DNA of 64,000 nt from Acetobacter sp. (lineage in GTDB: Bacteria; Pseudomonadota; Alphaproteobacteria; Acetobacterales; Acetobacteraceae). Location of the stretch: contig NZ_JAKVME010000001.1 of assembly GCF_022483985.1 (NCBI RefSeq), positions 496,001 through 560,000 on the forward strand, in the 5' to 3' direction. This document shows, piece after piece, positions 1 to 9,991 of the stretch; position 1 is the first letter of the stretch; every line of letters begins with the position of its first letter. The translations under genes were made by a program, and so were the position numbers. The notes beneath the pieces are model-generated. The model was given only the letters and a program-made list of their open reading frames with translations, was not told where the DNA came from and did not search any database.

Positions 1-302
1 TATCAGCCCCGGAAACAACGCAGGGTTCCGAACCCGATCTTGAGACGCGGCGGCGGCGTCTCGTCTTTCGTGCGCGTCATCGCGGCACCTTCGAGACCGA
101 CATTCTGATCGGCGGCTTTGTCGATCGGAACGTGCACAAAATGGATGCGGCAGCCCTCACTGATATGGAAGCCGTGCTGGAAATGCCCGATCCCGATCTG
201 TCGGACTGGCTGTTCGGGCGTCTGCCGCTGCCGCAAGAGCGTGAGACGCCCATGCTGGTGGCCATGATCAAGGACTGCCGGACGCAACGCGGCGAAAACT
301 GA
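1..302 (+). CDS. sdhE: SdhE-family FAD assembly factor (5' end missing)
   Basis: Only the last 99 codons lie in the window; the reading frame begins at base 3 and ends at TGA 300-302. The translated piece has an Arg-rich start (ETRRRRLVFRARHRG), then RGTFETD and later GGFVDRN, WLFGRLPLP. The RGxxExD pattern is the hallmark of the SdhE/YgfY (DUF339) family, small proteins that promote covalent FAD attachment to the succinate dehydrogenase flavoprotein. The residue after RG is Thr, where many homologues have Met. mfd follows 17 bases later on the same strand, a neighbourhood common in alphaproteobacteria. The true start lies outside the window, so full length is unknown. The assignment rests on the motif and context. 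Confidence 0.85.
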   Translation, partial: SAPETTQGSEPDLETRRRRLVFRARHRGTFETDILIGGFVDRNVHKMDAAALTDMEAVLEMPDPDLSDWLFGRLPLPQERETPMLVAMIKDCRTQRGEN

Positions 303-319
303 ATCTTATTCTCTGACTG

Positions 320-3300
320 ATGGACCTCTCTCTGATGGACGCGGACGCACGCATTAACCGGACAGCCAGCACAGCCGCGACCACGATATGGGGTGCGCTG
401 GACGGTTTTGATGCGCTTCTGCTGGTCAAGCGTGCGCGTGAGCATAATGGTCCCGTGCTGCATGTCGCCAAGGATGACGCAGCGCTCAATCGGCTTGGCG
501 AGGCGCTCGACTATATGGGAGCGCAGACTGAAGTTCTGCGTTTCCCCGCGTGGGACTGTCTCCCGTATGACCGTGTTTCCCCCAATCCGGTTCTGATCGC
601 CGAGCGTGTCGCCACTCTGACCCGCCTGCTGGAGCCTGCGAAAGCGAAAGGTGGCCGGATTGTCCTGACGACACCGTCTGCTCTGATGCAGCGTGTCGCG
701 CCGCGCTCGGCGTTTGAGGGGCAGTCGCTTGAAGTGGCGCAGGGGGAAAGTCTCGACCAGTCCTTTCTGATCGAACTGCTGATCGCCAACGGCTACACCC
801 GCACCGACACGGTGATGGAGCCGGGCGAATTCGCCTCCCGTGGCGGGATTTTCGACCTGTTTCCGGCGGGACAGCCGGAACCGGTCCGGCTTGATCTGTT
901 CGGCGATGAGGTCGAGAATATCCGCTATTTCGATCCCGGCACCCAGCGTTCGACGGGTAAGGCCGACAGGCTGACCCTCCGCCCTGTGTCAGAGTTCTCA
1001 CTCGACCCTGACAGCATCTCGCGTTTCCGCTCGGCATGGCGTGATCAGTTCGGGCAGGCTGCTGCAACGGATTCGCTGTATGAGCATGTCAGCGAGGGGC
1101 GACGCTATACAGGGATCGAACACTGGTTGCCGCTGTTTCATGCGGACATGGAAACGCTATTCGACTACCTGAAAAACCCGGCCATCTCGCTCGATCATCA
1201 GGCGGATGAATCCCTGACCGCGCGTATGGAAATGGTGCAGGACCATTACGAGGCGCGAAAGACGCCGCCGCGTGAAGGCGAGACTCCTTATCGCGCTCTG
1301 CCGCCGCATCTGCTGTATCTCGACCGTAAAGGGTGGGACGCGGCTCTGTCGCGTTTCCCCGTCACGAAGTTCAGCCCTTTCGCCAAGCCGGATGGTGCGG
1401 AGGGGATCGATGCCGGTGGCCGTCCCGGCATCATGTTCTCCAAGATGGCGCCGCAGGGCGAACGTGAGAAAGTCTTCGACCTGATCGCCGATTACGCGCA
1501 GCAATGGTCGCAGACGAAGCGTCGTTGCTATGTCGCCGCCTGGACCAAGGGCTCCCGCGAGCGGATCAAGACGCTTCTCACGGAACATCGCGTAGCAGTC
1601 GAGACTTTTGATAGTTGGGACGCTGCGGGCAAGATGAAGGCGGGGCCGGTCGGGCTGCTGATCTTCGGCATCGACCGTGGCTTTGTCGGCGATGACATCG
1701 CCATCGTCTCCGAACAGGATCTGTTGGGTGAGCGGATCGGTCGTCCGCCTCGCAAACGTCGTCGCGCGGATGAGCTGATTTCCGAAGCAGGTGAGATCAC
1801 CGAAGGCGATCTGGTCGTTCATCAGGATTACGGTATCGGACGGTATGACGGGCTGGAGACGGTCAGTGTCGGTGTCGCACCGCATGACTGTTTGCGGCTC
1901 CTCTACGACGGCGGCCAGAAGCTCTATCTGCCGGTGGAGAACATCGAACTGCTGAGTCGCTTCGGCTCGGATCAGGCCGGTGTTGCGCTAGACAAGCTGG
2001 GCGGTGTTGCGTGGCAGGCCCGCAAATCCAAGATGAAGGAGCGCATCCGCGATATGGCGGGTGCTCTTATCCGCACGGCGGCGGCGCGTGCGCTGCGTGA
2101 AGCGCCTTCGCTGGCCCCACCGGAGGGGATGTGGGAAGAATTCTGCGCCCGCTTCCCGTTTGTGGAAACGGACGATCAGGCCCGCGCCATTGCCGATGTG
2201 ATCGAAGACATGGCCTCCGGACGTCCGATGGATCGCCTCGTCTGCGGCGATGTCGGGTTCGGCAAGACGGAGGTGGCGCTGCGTGCGGCGTTCGTCGCGG
2301 CGATGTCCGGCACACAGGTTGCGGTGGTGGTGCCGACCACGCTGCTTGCCCGTCAGCATTTCCGCACGTTCGAGACCCGGTTTGAAGGATTCCCGATTCA
2401 CGTCGCTCAGCTTTCGCGCATGGTTACGGCCAAGCAGGCGACCGAGGTGCGTAAAGGTATTACTGACGGCACGGTGAATATCGTGATCGGCACGCATGCC
2501 CTGCTGGCCAAAACCGTGCAATTCGCTGATCTGGGCCTGCTGATTATCGACGAGGAGCAGCATTTTGGCGTCAATCATAAGGAAAAGCTGAAGGCGCTGC
2601 GCGAGGATGTGCATGTGCTGACGCTCTCCGCCACGCCGCTGCCGCGCACACTCCAGCTTTCCCTTTCCGGCGTGCGCGAGATGAGCCTGATCGCCACACC
2701 GCCGACCGACCGTCTGGCGGTGCGCACGTTCATCATGCCCTTCGATAGTGTTGTGATCCGCGAGGCGATCCAGCGAGAGCGTTTCCGTGGCGGGCAGATT
2801 TTCTGTGTTGCGCCGCGTGTCGAGGATTTAAACCGTCTGGCCGAGCGTCTGGCTGATATCGTGCCTGATGCAAAAGTCATTCAGGCGCATGGCCAGTTGT
2901 CACCGACCGAACTTGAGCGCGTGATGACGGAATTCGCTGATGGCAAATACGATATTCTGCTTTCCACCAATATCGTGGAGAGCGGACTGGATATGCCGTC
3001 CGTCAATACGCTCATCATCCATCGCGCCGATATGTTCGGGCTGGGACAGCTTTACCAGCTTCGTGGGCGTGTCGGACGGGGCAAGCAGCGTGGCTACGCC
3101 TATCTGACATGGCCGCAGACGCATCTGCTGTCCGCCGCCGCCCAGAAGCGGCTGGAGATCATGCAGACGCTCGATACGCTGGGGGCTGGCTTTACGCTGG
3201 CCTCGCATGACCTTGACCTGCGCGGTGCGGGTAATCTGCTTGGCGATGAACAGTCCGGTCATATCCGTGAAGTTGGGATCGAGCTTTATCAGCAGATGTT

Positions 3301-3820
3301 GCAGGACGCGGTGGCGGACTTGCGGGCTGAAAAGGGCAAGGCGAAACGGGAGGACCGTGACTGGACACCGAACATCGTTCTGGGTCTGCCGGTCCTCATT
3401 CCTGAGAATTATGTCACTGATCTTCCTGTCAGGCTCAGCCTGTATCGCCGGATCGCTTCGCTGGCTTCCGCCGCTGAGGATGAAGCGATGGAAGCTGAAC
3501 TGGTCGATCGTTTTGGTGCCGTGCCGCCTGAGCTTAAAAATCTCCTGAACGTGGTGGCGATCAAGCGATCCTGCCGCACCGCCGGTGTCGAGCGGGTGGA
3601 AGCCGGGCCGAAGGGGATGGTGATCCAGTTCCGCGGTAATCATTTCGCCAATCCTGATGGGTTGATCCGCTGGATGGCGAAATGGACGGACGGCCAGATT
3701 CGGGTTCGTCCGGATCAGAAACTGTCCATTGTGCGCGAATTGCTCAACGCGCAGCGCGTGGGTCTGGCGCAGAAAGTGACGGCTGTATTGGCGAAGCTGG
3801 CGGCGAAGGTTGAAGGGTAG
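320..3820 (+). CDS. mfd: transcription-repair coupling factor Mfd
   Basis: The 1166-residue protein has the length and layout of Mfd, the ATP-driven translocase that removes RNA polymerase stalled at DNA lesions and recruits UvrA. The N-terminal third resembles the UvrB-like UvrA-binding region (GEFASRGGIFDLFP). The middle holds the RNA-polymerase-interacting region (GDLVVHQDYGIGRYDGLE). The RecG-like motor has a Walker A motif GDVGFGKTE near residue 643, DEEQHFG near 744, and LRGRVGRG in the second motor lobe. The C-terminal part resembles the TRCF domain. The first ATG is used; a second in-frame ATG lies five codons downstream at 335 and cannot be excluded, as neither has a strong ribosome binding site. 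It lies 17 bases after sdhE. Confidence 0.97.
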   Translation: MDLSLMDADARINRTASTAATTIWGALDGFDALLLVKRAREHNGPVLHVAKDDAALNRLGEALDYMGAQTEVLRFPAWDCLPYDRVSPNPVLIAERVATLTRLLEPAKAKGGRIVLTTPSALMQRVAPRSAFEGQSLEVAQGESLDQSFLIELLIANGYTRTDTVMEPGEFASRGGIFDLFPAGQPEPVRLDLFGDEVENIRYFDPGTQRSTGKADRLTLRPVSEFSLDPDSISRFRSAWRDQFGQAAATDSLYEHVSEGRRYTGIEHWLPLFHADMETLFDYLKNPAISLDHQADESLTARMEMVQDHYEARKTPPREGETPYRALPPHLLYLDRKGWDAALSRFPVTKFSPFAKPDGAEGIDAGGRPGIMFSKMAPQGEREKVFDLIADYAQQWSQTKRRCYVAAWTKGSRERIKTLLTEHRVAVETFDSWDAAGKMKAGPVGLLIFGIDRGFVGDDIAIVSEQDLLGERIGRPPRKRRRADELISEAGEITEGDLVVHQDYGIGRYDGLETVSVGVAPHDCLRLLYDGGQKLYLPVENIELLSRFGSDQAGVALDKLGGVAWQARKSKMKERIRDMAGALIRTAAARALREAPSLAPPEGMWEEFCARFPFVETDDQARAIADVIEDMASGRPMDRLVCGDVGFGKTEVALRAAFVAAMSGTQVAVVVPTTLLARQHFRTFETRFEGFPIHVAQLSRMVTAKQATEVRKGITDGTVNIVIGTHALLAKTVQFADLGLLIIDEEQHFGVNHKEKLKALREDVHVLTLSATPLPRTLQLSLSGVREMSLIATPPTDRLAVRTFIMPFDSVVIREAIQRERFRGGQIFCVAPRVEDLNRLAERLADIVPDAKVIQAHGQLSPTELERVMTEFADGKYDILLSTNIVESGLDMPSVNTLIIHRADMFGLGQLYQLRGRVGRGKQRGYAYLTWPQTHLLSAAAQKRLEIMQTLDTLGAGFTLASHDLDLRGAGNLLGDEQSGHIREVGIELYQQMLQDAVADLRAEKGKAKREDRDWTPNIVLGLPVLIPENYVTDLPVRLSLYRRIASLASAAEDEAMEAELVDRFGAVPPELKNLLNVVAIKRSCRTAGVERVEAGPKGMVIQFRGNHFANPDGLIRWMAKWTDGQIRVRPDQKLSIVRELLNAQRVGLAQKVTAVLAKLAAKVEG

Positions 3821-3902
3821 GGCAGAAACTTCAGAAAAGCGGATTTTCTTTTGCTATCTGCCTGAAAGACATGAGGTGTCGTGAAGGCTGGTCCAGATGA
3901 TC

Positions 3903-3922
3903 ATGGCGGCAAAAGCCGCCAT
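3903..3922. terminator. hairpin between convergent mfd and TonB receptor
   Basis: Perfect 8-bp inverted repeat ATGGCGGC/GCCGCCAT with an AAAA loop, followed on the plus strand by TTTG. It lies between the convergent ends of mfd and the TonB-dependent receptor and may terminate either transcript. The U tract is short, so this is a structural call only. Confidence 0.45.
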
Positions 3923-3931
3923 TTGCCGGTC

Positions 3932-6283
3932 TCAGAATGATGTGGAAATCGTGCCTGTCATGCTGAACCGGGGTTCGACCATGAAAGAATTGCCATACCC
4001 GGTGGAAGGCGCGGCGTTGCCGCTCCAGACCGGATGGGTGTTGGCGTCGCTAGCCCTGTAGACGACTCCCATTGCCCCCGTCCTGACGATGGAACCGGTC
4101 AGGTTTGTAAAGTTCAGGCGGAATGTCGGTGATTTTGCGAACATGAACGATGGAAAATGATAACCCAGAGAAAGCGTGTCGGTTACATACCCGGGAATGC
4201 GCTGGTCGCCAGCGACGCTGACGGATTGCGGACCGGTATAATGCACTGTTCCGTTCGCGAAAAATCCTTTGTAGGTATAGGTCAGGCCAAAATTGGCCAC
4301 GACATGCGGTGACAGGACGGCCTGCGAGCCCTGTGAATGGATCATGGTGCTCGTATAGGGATCAAGTACGTTGCTGTCCTGTGTCGCGTGCAGATATTCG
4401 ACGGAGGCATAAGGGCTGAAACCGTAGATGGGACGTCCGGAAACCATGACGTCAAAGCCGCGCATGGTCTGGCTTCCAATCGAGAACGGCAGAAAACTGT
4501 TCATGCCGACATACTGGTTCACGATACGGTTTGTGACATTGTAATTGAAGAGCGCGACATCAGCGATGATGTATTCATCATGATAGCGGTATCCCAGTTC
4601 TTCCTTGATGGAGTACTGGTTTTTAAGAAAATTCGGACTGGTCGGCAGCCAGCCCATGTCAACGGCGCTCGGCTGGCGATAGTCCCCCTCGGCATTGATA
4701 TAGATCTGGTTGTGATCATTGATTTTGTAACCGATCGAAAGCTGCGGAAGCGGTTCGGTCGTGTTTCTGCTGTAACGATCATAGGGATCTGACGTCCAGG
4801 AATTGACCATCACGAACTTGAAGCCGCCATGAATGGTCAGGCGATCCTGAAAATATTTGGCTGTTTCCTCTACAAACAATCCATGAATTTCGTAGCCGGC
4901 ATTCTGCCCGTAAGGCGCAGTCGTCTTGTAGAGAGCCCAGGGAGAGGGAGGCGTGCCGTCTGCATTGGTCAGACCGCTGGGGTAGGACTGATCGGTATAG
5001 TCGTTCTCATACCAGTAACCACCGGTGATATGGTTGTGGCGATCAATGTCGTAGTTCAGCTTTGCCACGGCACCGACCTGTTTGGTCGCGTTCTGGAGGA
5101 AGAAGTTTGTCAGATTCTGTCCTGCGCTGTCATAGCCACCGGGAGACGCATCCCAGCCCTGACCAAAACTGAAATAGGGTTGAAGATCGAACGAGAACTT
5201 CGCTGGAAGGACAATATGCACCGGGGCGGTCAGAAAAATCTGGTTCCAGTGATCACGGCTGTTTTTCCAGTAGTTAACGCTGGAAGACTGGTCAGAGCGT
5301 CCCCAGCCTTCGCCAGTTTTCCTGTAACGAAGAAATTCCTGTTCAGTCGGGTAGTTGTCGATTGTAAAATTGGCATAGTTCCATGAAAGAAACAGCTTGG
5401 CGTTGGAGCCGTTCTTCCAGTCTTTCTGAAGGCCGAAATCAATGTGGCGGCGCTCATTGATTCCGGAACCCATCCAGCTACGGCTATGACTGTTCGAGAG
5501 CGACACATAGCTCCGCACGCCGGTATTGCCGATCTCGCCGGATTCAAGACGAATGAACTGCCGTGAGAGATTGTTGGTGCCGTAAGAGAAATCCACCATG
5601 CCGCCGAATTTCTGGGCGGCCGTATGTGTGCGCTCCTCAAGAACGCCTCCCGCCGCGGACATCGCTGGAAGCGCCGTTGCCGAACTGCCGGGGGTGACGT
5701 TGATCATCTCCAGATTTTCGGAATCGAGGTTCTCGCTCATATATTTGGCCGCAGCAGCCGGAGCGCCATCGATCATCAGGGCCATGTCGAGATCCGTCAG
5801 GCCACGTACCTGAATCATGCCGCCCTGCATGCCGCTGGTGTCGGGTGTCGAGACACTCAGGCTGGGGAGGTTCTTGACCAGATCCAGAGCCGTGCTGGTT
5901 GGCGAACGCATGCTGATGAATTGTTTTGTGACGGTCTGTACGGCGTGGGGCGCTGTTTCGACCCGCATCATGCCGCCGCCGCCATTCAGAGCCTGCCGCG
6001 ATCTGGTGACCTTTATCTCCTCCGGGCCTTTCGCGTAGGCTGTTGGCGGCGTGTGAGCCCCAACGGTCTTCTGATTGACATGAGAAGATGCAATGGTTTG
6101 CGGGCTTTTCGCAGTTCTGTGGTGTCTGGCGGTCGATGCGGCGTGCGCTTCAGGGAGGAGGGCCGACGTGGAGAAAACGCCTGCCAGACAGGTTATCGTA
6201 TACAGACGTCCTTTGGTCCGGACTGCTTCGGAAAAAGCAGTGGAAAGCATATAGCCATGGCGCTTTCGTATACAATTTTTCAT
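3932..6283 (-). CDS. TonB-dependent outer-membrane receptor
   Basis: The 783-residue protein begins with a long, basic signal sequence that runs to about AHAAS near residue 50. It continues with a plug domain (KNLPSLSVSTPDTSG, IQVRGLTDLDMALMIDG) and a C-terminal beta-barrel ending in Phe (TGTISTSF), the usual outer-membrane assembly signal. These features define the TonB-dependent receptor family, which imports siderophores, vitamin B12, metals or carbohydrates using energy from TonB-ExbBD. No STN domain for FecR-type signalling is visible and no sigma/anti-sigma pair lies nearby. The substrate cannot be named from sequence. The gene stands alone, convergent with mfd, with an AT-rich upstream region that probably carries its promoter. 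Confidence 0.9.
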   Translation of the reverse strand: MKNCIRKRHGYMLSTAFSEAVRTKGRLYTITCLAGVFSTSALLPEAHAASTARHHRTAKSPQTIASSHVNQKTVGAHTPPTAYAKGPEEIKVTRSRQALNGGGGMMRVETAPHAVQTVTKQFISMRSPTSTALDLVKNLPSLSVSTPDTSGMQGGMIQVRGLTDLDMALMIDGAPAAAAKYMSENLDSENLEMINVTPGSSATALPAMSAAGGVLEERTHTAAQKFGGMVDFSYGTNNLSRQFIRLESGEIGNTGVRSYVSLSNSHSRSWMGSGINERRHIDFGLQKDWKNGSNAKLFLSWNYANFTIDNYPTEQEFLRYRKTGEGWGRSDQSSSVNYWKNSRDHWNQIFLTAPVHIVLPAKFSFDLQPYFSFGQGWDASPGGYDSAGQNLTNFFLQNATKQVGAVAKLNYDIDRHNHITGGYWYENDYTDQSYPSGLTNADGTPPSPWALYKTTAPYGQNAGYEIHGLFVEETAKYFQDRLTIHGGFKFVMVNSWTSDPYDRYSRNTTEPLPQLSIGYKINDHNQIYINAEGDYRQPSAVDMGWLPTSPNFLKNQYSIKEELGYRYHDEYIIADVALFNYNVTNRIVNQYVGMNSFLPFSIGSQTMRGFDVMVSGRPIYGFSPYASVEYLHATQDSNVLDPYTSTMIHSQGSQAVLSPHVVANFGLTYTYKGFFANGTVHYTGPQSVSVAGDQRIPGYVTDTLSLGYHFPSFMFAKSPTFRLNFTNLTGSIVRTGAMGVVYRASDANTHPVWSGNAAPSTGYGNSFMVEPRFSMTGTISTSF

Positions 6284-6616
6284 GTTGTCTTCCTGAAACG
6301 TCTTGGTTTTTAGTTATTTTTTAGATTCGGTATCCGTGAGTTGTTACGGGATCGTTCTGGTCTCTGTGGATGAAAGCATTTTCATGTTCCCATTACCAGC
6401 ACATGAAACCTTTTCCAGAAGGCGGATTTTCAAGAAGAATAAAAACGTTGCTTTATTGCAACATAAAAGAAGGCTTTTGAAATCTGTATTTAAATCTCGG
6501 AAGGGTTTCCGGATTTATGCATTCTGCTCCCGGTCAATGGTTACGGATGAGCGGCCCCTGAAGCTTCGATCCGGAGCTGTGCCGTGATCTGGGTCCTGTC
6601 GCCGCGGATCACTGCT
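6284..6616. other. 333-base intergenic region upstream of TonB receptor
   Basis: No convincing gene. The part next to the receptor start (about 6300-6520) is AT-rich and should hold its promoter. A short inverted repeat GTTGC/GCAAC lies around 6448-6463. I could not identify a Fur box or other known operator. The part near 6580-6616 is the region downstream of the short-chain dehydrogenase and holds no strong terminator. Confidence 0.4.
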
Positions 6617-7420
6617 TCATGAACTCCAGTTTTCAGCGAAATCAGCATATAAGGTCAGGCCGCCATCAACATACAGTGTCTGTCCCGTAATGTAGGACGC
6701 TTTTTCAGAAGCCAGAAACAGGACGGGTTCGGCAATCTCATCAGCTTTTCCCGGTCGTTTCATGGGAATGTGTGACGAGACCGCCCTGTATTTGCCGGGA
6801 TCGTTGACCCATGCGTCATTCATGGGGGTGATGATGGCTCCCGGAGCAACGCCGTTGATCCTGATACCGCGCGATGCGTATTCGAGCCCCCATGTCCTGA
6901 TCATGTTGCCGACCGCCCCCTTGCTGGCGGAGTAGGCCAGAAAAGCAGGTTTTGGAATAATCTGGTGAACCGAGCTATTGATGACGATGCTGCCTCTGAA
7001 GCCTGTGTTCAGCCAGCGTTTGAGCACCTCACGCACACAGAACATCACGCCTGTCACATTGACGTTCATGACGTTCATGAAGTCATCATGTGTCACGTCT
7101 TCGGAAGGAGATTCCGAGAGTATTCCTGCGTTACAGACCAGAACATCAAGGCCGCCAAATTCACGAAAAACCCTGTCGATGGCGCTGATCACCTCTTCTT
7201 CGCTGGCGACATCGGCCGGACAGGAGAGGTGAGGTCCGGAGGTGACGGCGGGTAGGGTAGGGAGGAATGCCGCCAGTTTGTCCCGGTTGCGCCCATTGAC
7301 GGCGACGCGGGCACCCTGCCGTGCGAAAGCCCGTGCAATGGCCTCACCTATGCCCTGAGTGCCGCCACTTACGAACACTTTTCTGTTCTCGAACTGTTTT
7401 TCGTAAGGGGAAGAGGACAT
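6617..7420 (-). CDS. SDR-family NAD(P)-dependent oxidoreductase
   Basis: Classical short-chain dehydrogenase/reductase of 267 residues. It has the Rossmann nucleotide motif SGGTQGIG at about 18-25, CNAG at 96-99, a Ser pair near 149-150, the catalytic YSASK at 163-167, and a PG loop after the active site (GVAPGAIITPM). The C-terminal ITGQTLYVDGG is typical of glucose/3-oxoacyl reductase-like members. The substrate is not predictable. I placed the start at the second ATG (7420) because AGGGAG lies seven bases before it; an upstream ATG at 7438 lacks such a site. The gene is divergent from the amidase-permease pair, and the shared interval holds a candidate promoter for that pair. Confidence 0.88.
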   Translation of the reverse strand: MSSSPYEKQFENRKVFVSGGTQGIGEAIARAFARQGARVAVNGRNRDKLAAFLPTLPAVTSGPHLSCPADVASEEEVISAIDRVFREFGGLDVLVCNAGILSESPSEDVTHDDFMNVMNVNVTGVMFCVREVLKRWLNTGFRGSIVINSSVHQIIPKPAFLAYSASKGAVGNMIRTWGLEYASRGIRINGVAPGAIITPMNDAWVNDPGKYRAVSSHIPMKRPGKADEIAEPVLFLASEKASYITGQTLYVDGGLTLYADFAENWSS

Positions 7421-7543
7421 GAAGAGGCTCCCTGACATTGCATCCGGCTTGAGGGATCAATGCGTGAAGAGAGCGAGGGTTGCCCGGAAAAATCTCCGAG
7501 TGGCTGCCTGATGCGTCTGTGCGCGACATGCCTGCTGAAGTCA

Positions 7544-7571
7544 TTGCACGTTCGTTTCGCTTTCGTATAGG
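7544..7571 (+). promoter_or_regulatory. candidate sigma70-type promoter for amidase-permease operon
   Basis: TTGCAC (7544-7549) and TATAGG (7566-7571) are separated by 16 bases and lie about 35 bases before the amidase start. This is pattern matching only. Confidence 0.35.
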
Positions 7572-7605
7572 ATCGTTTCAGGGTCGCAAGGAAAAGGGTG
7601 CGTGA

Positions 7606-8409
7606 ATGCGGGTTGCCGGACTTCAGACAGCGGGAACGCCCGGTGATGTGGCAGCCAATCTGCGGGAACTGGACCGAATGGCGGAGGAAGCGGCTGCTCT
7701 TGGCGCCGATCTGCTCGTCACCCCTGAACTGTTCGTAACAGGTTATGATATTGGTGAGCGTCTATTCGAACTCGCCAAGGAAAACCCGCTCCCTGCCGTC
7801 AGGGATATAGCCGTGCGTCGTGGCCTCGCAATTCTTGTCGGTTTCGCGGAAAGCACGGAGGAAGGTCTCTATAACAGCGCAGTCATGATGGACCGGGACG
7901 GGTGCGAAATGCTTCGTTACCGCAAACAGCATCTGTTTGGTGAACTGGACCGCCATTTTTTCCTGCCGGGAGACGCCAATCCCGAAACAGTATCCTTCAT
8001 GGGCGTAAGAATGGCCGCAATGATCTGTTATGACGTGGAATTTCCTGAATATGTGCGGGCGACGGCGCTGGCCGGCTGTGAACTTCTCATCGTGCCGACG
8101 GCGCAGATGGAGCCTTTCACCTTTGTCGCCCGTGAAGTGATCCGGGCGCGGGCATGGGAAAACCAGATTTACCTCGCCTACATCAATCACGACGGTCGGG
8201 AAGGAAATACCCGCTATGTGGGCAACAGCCAGATCGTGGCGCCAGACGCCTCTGTTCTGGCGCGTATCGAGCATGGCGATGGTCTGATTGTCGCGGATGT
8301 GGAGCCCGGTCTGGTCGCCAGAGCCCAGCGTGAAAATCCCTATCTGGAAGACAGGCGGCCATCCGCCTACGGATCTTTGGTTTCCGACACACGAAAGGAA
8401 AGAGCATGA
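7606..8409 (+). CDS. carbon-nitrogen hydrolase (nitrilase-superfamily amidase)
   Basis: The 267-residue protein carries the Glu-Lys-Cys triad of the nitrilase superfamily: E41 in TPELFVTGYD, K107 in RYRKQHLF and C141 in MICYDVEFPE. Such enzymes hydrolyse amides or carbamoyl groups through a cysteine thioester. The PELFVTGY and CYDVEFPE forms recall the branch with omega-amidases and the stereoselective R-amidase of Pseudomonas, so an aliphatic or amino-acid amide is likelier than a nitrile. The stop overlaps the start of the next gene, an APC amino-acid permease, by four bases (ATGA), so the two are probably translated together and act on the same imported compound. GGAAAAGG lies before the start codon. 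Confidence 0.88.
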   Translation: MRVAGLQTAGTPGDVAANLRELDRMAEEAAALGADLLVTPELFVTGYDIGERLFELAKENPLPAVRDIAVRRGLAILVGFAESTEEGLYNSAVMMDRDGCEMLRYRKQHLFGELDRHFFLPGDANPETVSFMGVRMAAMICYDVEFPEYVRATALAGCELLIVPTAQMEPFTFVAREVIRARAWENQIYLAYINHDGREGNTRYVGNSQIVAPDASVLARIEHGDGLIVADVEPGLVARAQRENPYLEDRRPSAYGSLVSDTRKERA

Positions 8410-9839
8410 AGAAAACAGACCTCTCTTCACCGCAAGGTCGCCTTTCCGGCAATCTGGGTGTCGCGGAAATCATCTTCATGGTCGTCGCGGCTGCGGCGCC
8501 CCTGACTGTGGTCAGCGGCAACGTGCCGCTCGCCATTGCACAGGGAAATGGTCCCTATGCGTGGACAGGATTTGTCGCCGCCGCTCTGGTCCTGCTGCTG
8601 TTTTCCATTGGTTTCGTCGCCATGACGCCTTTCATGAAAGAGGCGGGCGCGTTTTTTTCCTACATCCGTGAGGGGCTCGGAAAAGGCGCTGGCTGTGGCG
8701 GTGCGTTCGTCGCCCTGCTGACCTATACGGCCATTCAGGTCGGCGTATACGGGTTTTTCGGCTGGGCGGTTGATGATGCTGTCAAGGATTGGGGCGGCCC
8801 CCATCTTCCCTGGTGGCTGTATGCCTTTGGTGTGCTGGCTGTCGTGGGCACGCTCGGCTACCGGCATATCGAACTCAGTTCACGTGTGCTCGGTATTGCG
8901 CTGATTCTGGAAATTGGTGTCGTGGTCGTCATGAACACCGCGATCATGATGCACCCCTCTCCCGTTCCGGTTCCGGTGACGACACAGCCTGCCGAGCCGA
9001 TGGGGCCGTTTGCCGTGGCGCTTCTGTTCGCCATTACGGGGTTTCTGGGTTTCGAAGCGACCGCGATTTTCCGGGATGAGGCGCGTGATCCCGAGCGGAC
9101 CATTCCCCGTGCGACTTATGGCGCAGTCGCGATCATTGGAGTGTTTTACGCTTTTTCCTGCTGGTGTCTGATTGAGGCTTGGGGAACGGACGCCGTCACG
9201 GCTGTCGCCCGGAAATATCTGGCAGACGGCGGCAATATGGTTCTCGACACGGCTGGTCGCTATGTTGGCGCCAGCATGCGCAATGTCATGGAAGTGCTGC
9301 TGCTGACCAGCCTGTTCGCCTGTCTGCTGTCATTTCACAACATCATAGCCCGATACCAGCTTGTTCTCGGTCGCGAAGGGATACTGCCCGCTTTTCTGGC
9401 GCAGACTCACGTCCGTCACTTTTCACCGCACAGTTCTTCACTGGTTCAGACTGTTACCGCAATTCTGCTGGTCGGAGTTGCCGCATTGTCAGGTGCCGAT
9501 CCTCTGGTGACGGTTTTCGGTTCGATGGCCGGTATCTCGACAGTCGGCATCGTGCTGCTGATGATTCTGACATCTGTCGCCGTTGTTGCATTTTTCAGGA
9601 ACAGCCGTCTGAAGCAGGTCGGTAGTCTGCAAACAAACTGGTGCCCCGTTCTTTCCGTTTTCGTTCTGGCAAGCGTGCTGTTTATCATCCTCGATAACTT
9701 CACGACCATTACGGGGCTTTCCATGGGGATCAGTACATTTCTGGCTGTGATGCCCTTTGTCGCCCTTCTGGGAGGATGGTGCCTCGGCGCACGCAGACCC
9801 AATATTTCGGGGCGGATGCCGCAGGGGCAGGGGGTCTGA
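8406..9839 (+). CDS. APC-family amino-acid/amine permease
   Basis: A 477-residue integral membrane protein with about a dozen hydrophobic segments and the N-terminal APC pattern (GVAEIIFMVVAAAAPLTVV, then GNGPYAWTGF). Later elements FLGFEATAIFRDEARDPERTIPRATYG fit the conserved loop after TM6 that precedes the basic RTIPRA stretch of APC transporters. Members exchange or symport amino acids and amines across the inner membrane. The four-base overlap with the upstream amidase points to uptake of that enzyme's substrate or export of its product; the compound is unknown. No regulator sits in the operon. Confidence 0.88.
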   Translation: MKKTDLSSPQGRLSGNLGVAEIIFMVVAAAAPLTVVSGNVPLAIAQGNGPYAWTGFVAAALVLLLFSIGFVAMTPFMKEAGAFFSYIREGLGKGAGCGGAFVALLTYTAIQVGVYGFFGWAVDDAVKDWGGPHLPWWLYAFGVLAVVGTLGYRHIELSSRVLGIALILEIGVVVVMNTAIMMHPSPVPVPVTTQPAEPMGPFAVALLFAITGFLGFEATAIFRDEARDPERTIPRATYGAVAIIGVFYAFSCWCLIEAWGTDAVTAVARKYLADGGNMVLDTAGRYVGASMRNVMEVLLLTSLFACLLSFHNIIARYQLVLGREGILPAFLAQTHVRHFSPHSSSLVQTVTAILLVGVAALSGADPLVTVFGSMAGISTVGIVLLMILTSVAVVAFFRNSRLKQVGSLQTNWCPVLSVFVLASVLFIILDNFTTITGLSMGISTFLAVMPFVALLGGWCLGARRPNISGRMPQGQGV

Positions 9840-9991
9840 AGCGGACAGCGGACTGTTTGGGACTTATTCAGCGGCGTGGTGCCGCGCCAGCAGTCAGGTG
9901 TACGGAAAAACCGGTTGAGGACCGGTTCAGCTTTTTCAACTTATGAAAAAGGATTTTTCAGATACGCTGATATCGTGATCGTCTGTTGAAA

